In this document: positions 18,448 through 25,580 of the stretch, one piece after another | Layout of the letters: every line of letters begins with the position of its first letter | Numbering within the stretch: the stretch's first letter is position 1 | NCBI GenBank assembly: GCA_018401055.1 | Contig: JAGYLB010000083.1 | Coordinates: 1-25,580, forward strand | Length of the DNA: 25,580 nucleotides | Direction: 5' to 3' | DNA from: Roseicyclus sp. | GTDB taxonomy: Bacteria; Pseudomonadota; Alphaproteobacteria; Rhodobacterales; Rhodobacteraceae | The notes under the pieces: generated by a model | What the model saw: the letters and a program-made list of their open reading frames with translations, nothing else | The model's database searches: none | Told to the model about the DNA's origin: nothing | Program-made: the position numbers and the translations under genes

Positions 18448-18476
18448 TTGACCCTGCCGATCACGCGCTTTACCGC
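18448..18476 (+). promoter_or_regulatory. Candidate promoter of the class V aminotransferase gene
   Basis: TTGACC (18448-18453), five of six consensus -35 bases, is followed after 17 bp by TACCGC (18471-18476), a weak -10. It ends 29 bp before the ATG at 18506, which has AAGGAAG as a ribosome site. Confidence 0.3.
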
Positions 18477-18505
18477 TAGTATGTCCGTGAAAAAGGAAGC
18501 CCGAC

Positions 18506-19702
18506 ATGAGCCTTGCCAATGGCCGCCACTATCTTGCAATCCCCGGCCCCTCGGTCATGCCCGACCGTGTGCTGCAAGCCATGCATCGCCCCGCCCCCAA
18601 CATCTACACTGGCGAGATGGTCGAGTTGACCCACAGCCTTGTGCCCGACCTCAAGGCCATCGCCCGCACCAAGCATCATGTCGCCATGTACATCGCCAAC
18701 GGCCATGGCGCGTGGGAAGCCGCATTGGTCAACACGCTGTCGCGCGGCGACACGATCTTGATCCTTGGCACCGGGCGGTTCTGCCTTGGCTGGGGCGAGA
18801 TGGCCAAGGCCATGGGGATCGACTGCCAGATCATTGATTTCGGGCAGCGCACCGACATCGACATGGATCAGGTGGCCGCAGCGCTGGCCGCCGACAAAGC
18901 GCACAAGATCAAGGCGGTACTGGCCGTGCAGGTCGACACCTCGACCAGCGTGCGCAATGACATTCTCGCCCTGCGTCAGACGCTGGACGCGGCCGGGCAC
19001 CCGGCGCTGCTGTTCTCGGACAATATCGCCTGCCTTGCCTGCGACGAGTTCCACATGGACGACTGGGGCGTCGACGTGATGGTGACAGGCAGCCAGAAGG
19101 GCCTGATGACGCCGCCGGGCATGGCCTTTGTCTTTTTCAACGACAAGGCCGATGCGGTCCGCGCCACGGCCAATCTGGTCACGCCCTATTGGGATTGGCG
19201 GCCGCGCTCGGCCCCCGACGAATACTACCGCTATTTCAATGGCACAGCGCCGACCCACCACCTGTTCGGTCTGCGCACCGCGCTCGACATGATCAAGGAA
19301 GAGGGTCTGGAAAACGTCTGGGCGCGGCATGCCACGCTGGCCCGCGCCGTCTGGGCCGCCGTCGAGGTCTGGGGGCAGGCAGGCCCCACCCGCCCCAATA
19401 TCGCCGCCGAGCACAAGCGCAGCCATGCGGTGACCACGGTAAATTTCGGCGAGGGCAACGGCCAGCGCCTGCGCGACTGGATGACCGCCAACGCAGGCGT
19501 GACGCTGGGCATTCCGCTGGGCGGGGTCGAGGGACCGGGTGGCCGGAAAGAGGATTACCTGAGGATCGGCCACATGGGACATGTGAATGCCCATATGGTT
19601 TTGGGCCTTTTGGCGAACCTCCAGGCCGGCATGGCCGCGATGCAGATCCCGCACGGGCCGACCGGCCTTGAGGCCGCGATCAACGTGATCGCCGAGGCTT
19701 GA
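18506..19702 (+). CDS. Class V PLP-dependent aminotransferase (serine--glyoxylate/alanine--glyoxylate aminotransferase family)
   Basis: 398-residue fold-type I aminotransferase of the serine-glyoxylate and alanine-glyoxylate group, expected to move an amino group from serine, alanine or a similar donor to glyoxylate. Family motifs are [15 protein letters not shown] at the N-terminus, [12 protein letters not shown] in the PLP-phosphate region, [24 protein letters not shown] with the ring-binding Asp172, and [14 protein letters not shown] with PLP Lys198. The C-terminal domain has [27 protein letters not shown], which includes the carboxylate-binding Arg. No other glyoxylate or serine-cycle genes flank it, so the exact substrate pair cannot be set from context. 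The frame is intact; its end overlaps the DUF305 gene as annotated. Confidence 0.9.
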   Translation: MSLANGRHYLAIPGPSVMPDRVLQAMHRPAPNIYTGEMVELTHSLVPDLKAIARTKHHVAMYIANGHGAWEAALVNTLSRGDTILILGTGRFCLGWGEMAKAMGIDCQIIDFGQRTDIDMDQVAAALAADKAHKIKAVLAVQVDTSTSVRNDILALRQTLDAAGHPALLFSDNIACLACDEFHMDDWGVDVMVTGSQKGLMTPPGMAFVFFNDKADAVRATANLVTPYWDWRPRSAPDEYYRYFNGTAPTHHLFGLRTALDMIKEEGLENVWARHATLARAVWAAVEVWGQAGPTRPNIAAEHKRSHAVTTVNFGEGNGQRLRDWMTANAGVTLGIPLGGVEGPGGRKEDYLRIGHMGHVNAHMVLGLLANLQAGMAAMQIPHGPTGLEAAINVIAEA

Positions 19703-20093
19703 GGCGGCTCAATAGCCGTTGCTGAGCCAGCCAGTCGCGCATGAAGGCGATCTCGGTCTCTTGCGCGGCGATGATCTCTTCGGCCAGGGCGCGGACCTCC
19801 GGGTCCTCGCCATGTTCCAGCACGACGCGGGCCATGGCGACGGCGCCTTCGTGGTGGGGGATCATGCCGCGGATGAAATCGGCATCGGCGTCGCCGGTAT
19901 AGGTGATGTCCATATCCCGATGCATGGCGTCGTTTACGGCGCGATAGGCATCCTCGGCCGGGCCGGTCGAGGTGCTGGCTCCGTGGGCACCGTGCCCGCC
20001 ATGGGCCGAATGATCCATCTGCGCAAGGGCTGCGGCCCCGGCAAGACCGGCGGCGGCAAGCGTGGCAAGGACGAGGGTGGCGGTGCGGGTCAT
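19680..20093 (-). CDS. Secreted DUF305 protein, His-rich N-terminus
   Basis: 137-residue periplasmic protein of the DUF305 family, some members of which (CopM-like) bind copper or silver. A signal peptide (residues 1-24, cleavage near AALA-Q) is followed by a His/Gly-rich stretch ([14 protein letters not shown], 26-39) that looks metal-binding. The DUF305 core has [31 protein letters not shown] with the paired His80-His81, and [21 protein letters not shown] 20093 has AGGAGAG 8 bp upstream. After DWLAQ the tail [13 protein letters not shown] is not family-like and runs 23 bp into the convergent aminotransferase gene. Removing one C there would give NGY and a TGA at 19709-19711, clearing the overlap. 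It may be the last gene of the nitroreductase-marR-hisC string. Confidence 0.82.
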   Translation of the reverse strand: MTRTATLVLATLAAAGLAGAAALAQMDHSAHGGHGAHGASTSTGPAEDAYRAVNDAMHRDMDITYTGDADADFIRGMIPHHEGAVAMARVVLEHGEDPEVRALAEEIIAAQETEIAFMRDWLAQQRLLSRLKPRRSR

Positions 20094-20154
20094 GGTCGGG
20101 CTCTCCTGTTTGGGTGGCTTTGGCCCTGAGGGGTTCCAGCTGGGGGAAGGCAAC

Positions 20155-21273
20155 TCACGAAACCGTGACGCTCGCGGCCTCGGCCAAGGCGCGTGGCAGG
20201 GCGGTTGCGAACAGGTCCAGATCGGCCTCAGTCCCGACAGAGACGCGGATGCAGCGGTCGTGGGGCGCGGTGAAGGGCATGCGCACGAAGAGCCCGTGCG
20301 CCACAAGGCTGGCAAGGACCGCGCGGGCAAAGGTGCCGTCCCGGCCGCAATCGATGGTGACGAAATTGGTGGCCGACGGCAGCGGGATAAGCCCGTTTTG
20401 CCGCGCGATGGCCCCGATCCGGTCGCGGGCGGCGGCGATGCGGGCCACCGTGGCGCTCAGATGCTCTTGATCGGCCAGCGCTGCCAGCGCGCCTGCCTGC
20501 GCCACCCGGCCAAGGCCGAAATGGTTGCGGATCTTGTTGAAGCTGGTGATGAAATCGGCATGCGCCAGCGCATAGCCCACGCGCAGGCCCGCCAGACCGT
20601 AAGCCTTGGAAAAGGTGCGGAAGCGGATCACGCGCGGATGGGTCATGTCGAGCGGCGGGATGGCGCCTTCGGGCGCGGTGTCGGCATAGGCCTCGTCCAG
20701 CGCCAGAACCGCGCCCGATGGCAGGGCGTCGATCATCGACTGCACGGTGGCGGCATCGTGCCAACTGCCCATCGGATTGTCGGGATTGGCGAAATAGATC
20801 AGTTTCGCGTCAAGCTCTGCGGCCTTGGCCAAAAGCGCCCGGGGGTCCTCTTGATCGCCCGCATAGGGCACCTTGTGCAGCGCGCCGCCAAAGCCTGTCA
20901 CATGGTAGTTGAAGGTCGGATAGGCGCCATCCGAGGTCACCACCGCATCGCCGGGCGCCACCAGCAGGCGCACCAGATAGCCCAGAAGCCCGTCGATGCC
21001 TTCGCCGACCACCACATTTGCTGCCGTCACGCCATGGTGCGACGCAATGGCGTCGCGCAAGACAAGGACCTCCGGATCGCCATACATCCATGCCTCTTGG
21101 GCGGCCTCGGCCATGGCGGCGACCGCGCGGGGCGAGGGGCCGAAGACGCTTTCATTCGCCCCAAGCCGGGCGGCGAAAGCGGCCCCGCGGGCGCGTTCCT
21201 GCGTTTCCGGGCCGACAAATGGCACCGCGGCGGGCAGGGTCTGGACAAGGGGCGTGTAGCGAGGTTCGGTCAT
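20155..21273 (-). CDS. hisC: Histidinol-phosphate aminotransferase-like class I/II aminotransferase
   Basis: 372-residue PLP enzyme, full length for HisC, which makes histidinol phosphate from imidazole-acetol phosphate in histidine synthesis. Seen here: [15 protein letters not shown] (HisC-type N-terminus), [21 protein letters not shown] (163-170), LALDEAYAD (190-198), [19 protein letters not shown] with PLP Lys223, and the C-terminal [13 protein letters not shown]. No other his genes are adjacent, and proteobacteria often hold HisC paralogues acting on aromatic amino acids. The fold is certain; the histidine role is only likely. No ribosome site is obvious before ATG 21273. It lies 44 bp downstream of marR on the same strand. 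Confidence 0.78.
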   Translation of the reverse strand: MTEPRYTPLVQTLPAAVPFVGPETQERARGAAFAARLGANESVFGPSPRAVAAMAEAAQEAWMYGDPEVLVLRDAIASHHGVTAANVVVGEGIDGLLGYLVRLLVAPGDAVVTSDGAYPTFNYHVTGFGGALHKVPYAGDQEDPRALLAKAAELDAKLIYFANPDNPMGSWHDAATVQSMIDALPSGAVLALDEAYADTAPEGAIPPLDMTHPRVIRFRTFSKAYGLAGLRVGYALAHADFITSFNKIRNHFGLGRVAQAGALAALADQEHLSATVARIAAARDRIGAIARQNGLIPLPSATNFVTIDCGRDGTFARAVLASLVAHGLFVRMPFTAPHDRCIRVSVGTEADLDLFATALPRALAEAASVTVS

Positions 21274-21317
21274 GGGCTGTTTGTAAGCCCCAAAACGCAG
21301 GCCCGCGCAAGGGGCGC

Positions 21318-21773
21318 CTAGCCCTCGCGGCTTTGGTCCAGATAGGCGCGCAATTCGGCGAGCTTTGGGAGCAGGGCCGCGATATCCTCGACCGGAAAGA
21401 CACCGGCCAGTTCCACCATGTCGGGCGCCAAGAGCCCGATCGCCTCGGCGTGAAAGGCGCGGCCGGCGTCAGTGATCCAGACCCGTTTCGACCGCCCATC
21501 CTCGGGGTTGGGGCGCATCTCGACCCAGCCGCGCCCCTCGAGCAGCGACAGAGTGTGGCTGAGCGTGGTCTTGGGCACCTGAAAGGCGCGGGCGATGTCC
21601 AGCGGCGTGCGCCCGTCGCCCACGCGCAGAAGGTGGTTCAAGACGGCGAAATGCGACACCAGCACGCCCTTGGGCAGCCGCGCCTCGAACCGGGCGCGGC
21701 TGAGCTGTTCGATGATGGCAATCTCGTTGAACAGCGTGAAAAAGGTCCGGATGTCGCCGGTCTTATCCGACAA
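21318..21773 (-). CDS. MarR-family transcriptional regulator
   Basis: 151-residue winged-helix regulator, expected to act as a dimer binding palindromic DNA. An N-terminal dimerisation helix (DIRTFFTLFNEIAIIEQLSRARFE) leads to the recognition region TPLDIARAFQVPKTTLSHTLSLLEGRGWVEM (57-87), then the wing NPEDGRSKRVWITDAGR and a C-terminal helix pair. There is no ATG or GTG in a sensible place. TTG at 21773 has GGAGG 7 bp upstream and gives MSDKTGD, so it is the likely start. It overlaps the 3' end of the nitroreductase gene by 11 bp, so both are on one transcript. The twin palindromes at 22918-22949 are its probable autoregulatory target. Confidence 0.9.
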   Translation of the reverse strand: MSDKTGDIRTFFTLFNEIAIIEQLSRARFEARLPKGVLVSHFAVLNHLLRVGDGRTPLDIARAFQVPKTTLSHTLSLLEGRGWVEMRPNPEDGRSKRVWITDAGRAFHAEAIGLLAPDMVELAGVFPVEDIAALLPKLAELRAYLDQSREG

Positions 21774-22900
21774 TCTTGTCCTCCAAGGGCCAGCGCGGGC
21801 TGGGCGGCACCTGCGGGCCATACCCCACGCGGGCCCACATTTGCACGGTTCCGCCCGTGGGCGCCAGCCTGCCATGGATTTCGGCGTAAAGCCCGGCCAT
21901 CTCGGGGAATTCCTGCAAGGCCTGACTTAAGGGTTGCAATCCAAGGCCCAGCGCAGTGGCGGCAAGGTTGATCCGCATCCAATCCGCGCCTGCGCGGATC
22001 TGGTCGGCGCGCGTGTTGCCGGGTGTCACCTGCCACAGATGGGCCATGGCCGAGTTGAAATTGGCGGCAAAGGCGGCATCGGCGCTGCGCGCGACCAACC
22101 CCTCCGTGTCCATCGCGGCCTCGCGGGTGAACAGGCCCACGCGGTGCAGCGTCTCGAACATCGGGCCGGTGAAATCGAGACCATCGGGGTTGGCATCGAC
22201 CTCATGCCGCCCGATGCGGAACAGCTCGACGGATTCGCGCAAGGTACGCTCGGTGGCAAATTCGACCCGCATGGCCTGCAACGACAGGTCGCGCAGGGCT
22301 GCGACCTGCGCTGGATCGTTGGTGTAGCCCATGCCGAAGCCCGTCGCTGCGAGCGCGATCTGGTCCAATGCCTCTGTGGGGACGGCACGGGCGGTGTCGT
22401 AGGGTTCCTTGTTCGACCGGCGATGGGGCACTTGGGCAAAGAGCGGGTCGGGGGCGGCATCGGAGGGCGCAAAGCGGCAGATTGCGACCGGCCCGGCGCC
22501 AAGCCGTTCGGGGTCTTCGCCCTCCGGGAACAGGTCGAAGCTGACGGCCAACCCCTCCTCCAGCGCGGCCAAGCGCAGGATTTCAAGAAAACAGCCCAGC
22601 CCGATGGTGATCTGGCGGCTGAACGGGTCGGTGTGCGGCAAGAGCCTGTCGCGGTCGACGAACAAGACGACCGTATCGGGCTGCGACAGGTCCACCAGCC
22701 ACGGCTGGCGGTTGTGCGGATTGGGCGCAAGGATCGCCCAGCTCAGCGCCCGCATGCGCGGGTCGCTGTAGCCTCCGGCGGCGGCCAGGGGCGCTGGCGC
22801 TGCGCGGCAGGCGGGTCACGTCATAGGCAAGGCCGGCGGTGGCCGCGACGATGACGCCGCCACCGATCAGGGCCAGCGTCTTGCGGCGGGAGAGGGTCAT
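21763..22900 (-). CDS. Tat-signal nitroreductase-family (Acg-like) FMN protein, one frameshift
   Basis: Flavin-binding nitroreductase-fold protein of about 378 residues, similar to the Acg-type nitroreductases of Rhodobacteraceae. The N-terminus MTLSRRKTLALIGGGVIVAA carries a twin-arginine motif and hydrophobic helix, so it is probably exported folded or membrane-anchored. The FMN region starts with ILAPNPHNRQPW, followed by VPHRRSNKEPYD, and the C-terminus has GADWMRINLAATALGLGLQPLSQAL as in the family. The frame breaks near 22793 between RLPRSASAP and AAAGGYSDPRMRALSW; a one-base change joins the parts. ATG 22900 has GGAG upstream; ATG 22912 (MEPPM) is an alternative. Leader of an operon with the overlapping marR gene, with a promoter and operator candidates in the divergent gap. 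The substrate is unknown. Confidence 0.84.
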
Positions 22901-22917
22901 GGGAGGCTCCATATTAA

Positions 22918-22949
22918 TGCGACATCGCACTATTTAGTACGTTATCGTA
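22918..22949. promoter_or_regulatory. Tandem palindromic operators, TRCGWYATCGYA
   Basis: Site 1 is TGCGACATCGCA (22918-22929) and site 2 is TACGTTATCGTA (22938-22949). Both are inverted repeats (arms TGCGA/TCGCA and TACG/CGTA), fit one 12-bp consensus and start exactly 20 bp apart, so they face the same side of the helix. Site 2 fills the promoter spacer; site 1 covers the predicted transcription start. The MarR protein of this operon is the obvious candidate ligand. Confidence 0.55.
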
Positions 22950-22959
22950 TTACTTGCAA
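22931..22959 (-). promoter_or_regulatory. Candidate promoter of the nitroreductase-marR operon
   Basis: On the minus strand TTGCAA (22959-22954) and TAAATA (22936-22931) are exactly 17 bp apart, 30 bp before the ATG at 22900. This is the most AT-rich stretch in the neighbourhood, as expected of a promoter. TTGCAA is self-complementary, so it could also serve the opposite strand. Confidence 0.5.
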
Positions 22960-23049
22960 GCCTCATCTGCCGCATTGCAGGATGACCCCCGCCATTGGTA
23001 GGAAGATTTGACCAATTCACGGTCTGCCCGGGGGGAAGGATCACAGCAC

Positions 23050-24213
23050 ATGCCCGTCATCACCGAGATCGAGGACCTCAAGCGGATCTACAAACGTCGT
23101 GTCCCCAAGATGTTCTACGATTACGCGGAAACCGGCAGCTGGACGGAGCAGACCTTCCGCGAGAATTCCTCGGATTTCGACGAGATCCGTTTGCGGCAGC
23201 GCATCGCGGTCGATATGGCCGGGCGCAGCACCGCCGCCAAGATGGTCGGGCAGGACTACGCCATGCCTGTAGCCCTCGCCCCCGTCGGGCTCTGCGGCAT
23301 GCAAGCCGCCGATGGCGAGATCAAGGCGGCGTGGGCAGCGGAAAAATTCGGCGTGCCCTTCACGCTCTCGACCATGTCGATCTGTTCGATCGAGGATGTG
23401 GCGAGCCACACCACCAAGCCCTTCTGGTTTCAGGTCTACACCCTGAAAGACGATGACTTCATGAAGCGCCTCTTCGCCCGGGCGAAGGATGCGAAATGCT
23501 CGGCCCTTGTCATCACCGTCGACCTCCAGATCATGGGACAGCGCCACAAGGATCTGAAGAACGGCCTCTCTGCCCCGCCGAAACTCACCCCGGCCTCGAT
23601 CCTGAACCTTGCGACCAAGGTGCCATGGGGGCTCGAGATGCTGCAGACCAAGCGGCGATTTTTCGGCAATATCGTGGGCCATGCCAAGGGTGTGACCGAT
23701 CCCACGTCGCTCGGCAGCTGGACGGCGGAAGCCTTTGACCAATCGCTTGATTGGGAGCGCATCCGCGAATTCCGCAGCTGGTGGGACGGCCCCGTGATCC
23801 TGAAGGGCATCCTCGACCCCGAGGATGCGAAGAAGGCGCTGGATGTGGGGGCGGATGCTATCGTGGTGTCGAACCATGGCGGGCGGCAACTGGATGGCGC
23901 GCTGTCGTCCATCCGCATGTTGCCGCAGATCATGGATGCCGTGGGCGACAAGATCGAAGTGCATCTTGATAGTGGCATACGCTCGGGGCAAGACGTGCTC
24001 AAGGCGCTGGCCATGGGCGCGAAAGGCACCATGATCGGGCGCGCATTCGTCTACGGTCTGGGTGCCATGGGCGAGGCGGGCGTGACCCGCGCCTTGCAGG
24101 TGATCCACAAGGAGCTGGATACCACCATGGCGCTCTGCGGCGAACGCGACATCGCCAATCTGGGGCGGCATAATCTGCTATTGCCGGAAAACTTCGCCAC
24201 CCGCTGGAGCTGA
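23050..24213 (+). CDS. lldD: FMN-dependent alpha-hydroxyacid dehydrogenase (L-lactate dehydrogenase LldD-like)
   Basis: 387-residue member of the FMN alpha-hydroxyacid oxidase/dehydrogenase family, expected to oxidise L-lactate or a related 2-hydroxyacid at the membrane into the quinone pool. The N-terminus MPVITEIEDLKRIYKRRVPKMFYDYAETGSWTEQTFREN is typical of LldD. Next come PVALAPVGLCGMQAADGE, the FMN segment PFWFQVY, and VVSNHGGRQLDGA (272-284) with the catalytic His276 and the substrate Arg279. LDSGIRSGQDVLKALAMGAKGTMIGRAFVYGL binds the FMN phosphate. ATG 23050 follows a GGGGGGAAGGA ribosome site; an in-frame upstream start at 23008 is less likely. It is divergent from the nitroreductase operon, so the twin operators could affect it too. 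Glycolate or mandelate remain possible substrates. The frame is intact. Confidence 0.9.
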   Translation: MPVITEIEDLKRIYKRRVPKMFYDYAETGSWTEQTFRENSSDFDEIRLRQRIAVDMAGRSTAAKMVGQDYAMPVALAPVGLCGMQAADGEIKAAWAAEKFGVPFTLSTMSICSIEDVASHTTKPFWFQVYTLKDDDFMKRLFARAKDAKCSALVITVDLQIMGQRHKDLKNGLSAPPKLTPASILNLATKVPWGLEMLQTKRRFFGNIVGHAKGVTDPTSLGSWTAEAFDQSLDWERIREFRSWWDGPVILKGILDPEDAKKALDVGADAIVVSNHGGRQLDGALSSIRMLPQIMDAVGDKIEVHLDSGIRSGQDVLKALAMGAKGTMIGRAFVYGLGAMGEAGVTRALQVIHKELDTTMALCGERDIANLGRHNLLLPENFATRWS

Positions 24214-24238
24214 GGCCAGCCAGACGGCAGAAACCCCT

Positions 24239-24257
24239 CGCATTTTAACCAAATGCG
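24239..24257 (+). terminator. Weak hairpin after lldD
   Basis: CGCATTT-TAACC-AAATGCG is a perfect 7-bp stem with a 5-nt loop, starting 26 bp after the lldD stop. There is no T-run after it, so intrinsic termination is uncertain. The rest of this 173-bp gap holds only a poor promoter-like pair, TTGCCC (24286) and TACCTG (24309), with a TCGGA/TCCGA inverted repeat between the boxes. Confidence 0.35.
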
Positions 24258-24386
24258 CCGCAATGACTGTTTCCCGGCCGCGCGGTTGCCCGCATCGGAC
24301 GATCCGAATACCTGCGCCAAGACGGAAACCGACGGTGCAAAACGCCCCCCGCGGGAGAAGCCCGGTCCCCGACCGAGGAAACAGGT

Positions 24387-24704
24387 ATGAGTTACGATCA
24401 AACGACCGAGGCCCTGTTCGAGCGGGTTCTCGACGCCCTCACCCGCGCCGAGGGCAGCGATATGACTCTGATGGACAATCTCGCCGACATTGGCCGCGAC
24501 ACGCGCGCGCTGGCGATGATCCGGGCACTTCTGGCTGCCGATGCCACCATCGCCGCGACCTTCTCGGATGCTGGGCGCGACCGCGATCTGGCGCGCGCCA
24601 CGGCCATGGCCCTGACTGGCAGCGCCGACCGGATCGAGGCCGAAACGCCGGCCCGCGCCCCGGTCAGGATGGCCGACGTTCTGGCCCTGCGCGCGCGCGA
24701 CTGA
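24387..24704 (+). CDS. Small hypothetical protein (105 residues)
   Basis: I do not recognise a family. The protein (MSYDQTTEALFERVLDALTRAEG at the start) is acidic and Ala-rich, predicted almost wholly helical, with no Cys, signal peptide, membrane segment or obvious motif. A GAGGAAACAGG ribosome site precedes ATG 24387. A minus-strand frame of the same length lies over it, but only the plus strand has a ribosome site and fits the direction of the next gene. The RecD-like helicase starts 64 bp downstream on the same strand, so the two may be co-transcribed. A helicase-associated role would be a guess from position alone. Confidence 0.65.
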   Translation: MSYDQTTEALFERVLDALTRAEGSDMTLMDNLADIGRDTRALAMIRALLAADATIAATFSDAGRDRDLARATAMALTGSADRIEAETPARAPVRMADVLALRARD

Positions 24705-24768
24705 GCACCCCGCACGGCGGGCGGTTTGCCCCTCGCCCTTCGGCCATGGCCGGGCTAGGGTCGCGCCC

Positions 24769-25580
24769 ATGACCGCCCCCGCCATCGCCTATTCCGACGA
24801 TCAGGCCCAAGCCCATGACCGCATCGCCGAGGCGCTGCGCGAGATGGGCGTGGATATCGAGAACGAGACCCTGACGCCGATGGCCGAGGGCAAGGGCCGC
24901 GTCATGGCCGTGGTCGGCAAGGCCGGTTCGGGCAAGACGCTGCTTTTGGCCGAAATCGTGCGCGCGCTGCAAGCCGCCGGCGTCGACATCGTTTCCGGCG
25001 ACTGGGAGGGGCGCCGCCGCAAAGATCGGCGCACCGTCGCCGTGCTTGCCCCAACCAACAAGGCAGCCAGTGTCCTGCGGACCCGCGGTGTGCCCGCGAC
25101 AACGATCCACCGCATCCTCTATACCCCGGTCTACGACCCCCAATACGAAAAGGTCGCCGAATGGCTGGCAGGTCAGGGTGACCGGCCGGTCATCGCGGCG
25201 CTGACCGACGCCGCGCTCGACCGCGCGAAAGAGGTCTACGAGGCGACAAAATCGGTTCCCGCGGCGCTGGCCTCCGCAGGTCTCAGGGGGTCGGATTTCA
25301 TCACCGGCTGGAAACGCCGCGAAGACCCGCTGGATATCGGGTTGATCGACGAATCCTCGATGCTGGATGACCGCCAGTTCGATGACCTGACCGAGATCTT
25401 TCCCACCCTCATCTTGTTCGGCGACCCCGCGCAACTTGCCCCTGTCAACCAGTCGGGCCAGATGGTGTTCGAGAAGATCACCGGCCGCGACCGGCTCGAC
25501 CTGTCGCGCATCCACCGGCAGGACGCCGACAACCCGATCCTCGATCTGGCCCATGCCTTGGGCGATCCCGACCTCAGCTT
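24769..25580 (+). CDS. RecD-like ATP-dependent DNA helicase, 3' partial
   Basis: Start of a superfamily 1B (RecD/AAA_30-type) helicase. The frame is open from ATG 24769 to the window edge (270 codons), so the C-terminal motor and beta-domain are missing. After the N-terminal YSDDQAQAHDRIAEAL (Q-motif-like) comes Walker A VVGKAGSGKTLLLAEI (near residues 47-62), motif Ia LAPTNKAASVLR, then TIHRILY, the Walker B-type GLIDESSMLDDRQFDDL, motif III LILFGDPAQLAPV and motif IV-like LSRIHRQ. Such stand-alone RecD-like proteins are thought to act in DNA repair or replication, separate from RecBCD; no recB, recC or addAB genes are seen here. There is no frameshift in the visible part. Confidence 0.9.
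   Translation, partial: MTAPAIAYSDDQAQAHDRIAEALREMGVDIENETLTPMAEGKGRVMAVVGKAGSGKTLLLAEIVRALQAAGVDIVSGDWEGRRRKDRRTVAVLAPTNKAASVLRTRGVPATTIHRILYTPVYDPQYEKVAEWLAGQGDRPVIAALTDAALDRAKEVYEATKSVPAALASAGLRGSDFITGWKRREDPLDIGLIDESSMLDDRQFDDLTEIFPTLILFGDPAQLAPVNQSGQMVFEKITGRDRLDLSRIHRQDADNPILDLAHALGDPDLS

Noticed and set aside
20062..21321. A 419-codon plus-strand open frame
   Set aside because: It is antisense to the HisC-like gene, which shows all PLP motifs on the minus strand; the plus frame is compositional.
21934..22854. A 306-codon plus-strand open frame
   Set aside because: It is antisense to the nitroreductase and has no recognisable domain or ribosome site.
1..25580. Mobile element, CRISPR array, prophage or defence island
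   Set aside because: No transposase, integrase, direct-repeat array, att-like duplication or tRNA gene was seen, and composition is even throughout.

Overview
The window is high-GC, densely coded DNA typical of an alphaproteobacterium of the Rhodobacterales (Rhodobacteraceae). This rests on protein flavour (a YcjX/YcjF pair, a cNMP-thioredoxin reductase-like fusion, a serine-glyoxylate aminotransferase family enzyme, a Tat-type nitroreductase with a MarR regulator), frequent GTG and TTG starts, and a GC-rich intergenic hairpin followed by GGGATATTTT. I see no rRNA, tRNA, CRISPR array, insertion sequence or phage gene. It looks like chromosomal housekeeping and metabolic DNA.

Layout. 1-3.3 kb: the 3' part of a molybdenum hydroxylase large subunit (CoxL-like, form II motif), overlapped by a DUF2235 alpha/beta-hydrolase. 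3.4-4.2 kb: truA on the minus strand. 4.3-6.8 kb: ycjX-ycjF. 6.8-11 kb: a cNMP-binding/thioredoxin reductase-like fusion, a ChaC-type gamma-glutamylcyclotransferase coupled to an EamA transporter, and a VIT-family metal transporter. 11.1-14.1 kb: ileS. 14.1-15.8 kb, minus strand: a fused aconitase X (small and large domains in one polypeptide). 16.0-17.5 kb: yghU, a DUF3253 protein and ogt, each overlapping the next by 4 bp. 17.6-18.4 kb, minus: ygfZ, divergent from the aminotransferase at 18.5-19.7 kb. 19.7-22.9 kb, minus: Tat-signal nitroreductase, MarR regulator, HisC-like aminotransferase and DUF305 protein, read in that order. 23.0-24.2 kb: an LldD-type FMN alpha-hydroxyacid dehydrogenase, divergent from the nitroreductase. 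24.4 kb to the end: a small unknown protein, then the start of a RecD-like helicase.

Sequence quality dominates interpretation. I count about 26 apparent frameshifts, each restored by one- or two-base changes, often in C or G runs. They hit ileS, which should be essential, as well as the CoxL-like gene, ycjX, ycjF (five), the VIT gene (four), acnX (about six) and others. Nearly all lie left of 17.5 kb; only one clear case lies to the right. This pattern fits uncorrected sequencing or assembly error better than gene decay, so broken genes are given as whole spans with each shift located.

The best candidate for something undescribed is regulatory: two 12-bp palindromes of the form TRCGWYATCGYA, exactly 20 bp apart, embedded in a plausible promoter of the nitroreductase-MarR operon. 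I found no convincing new multi-gene system.
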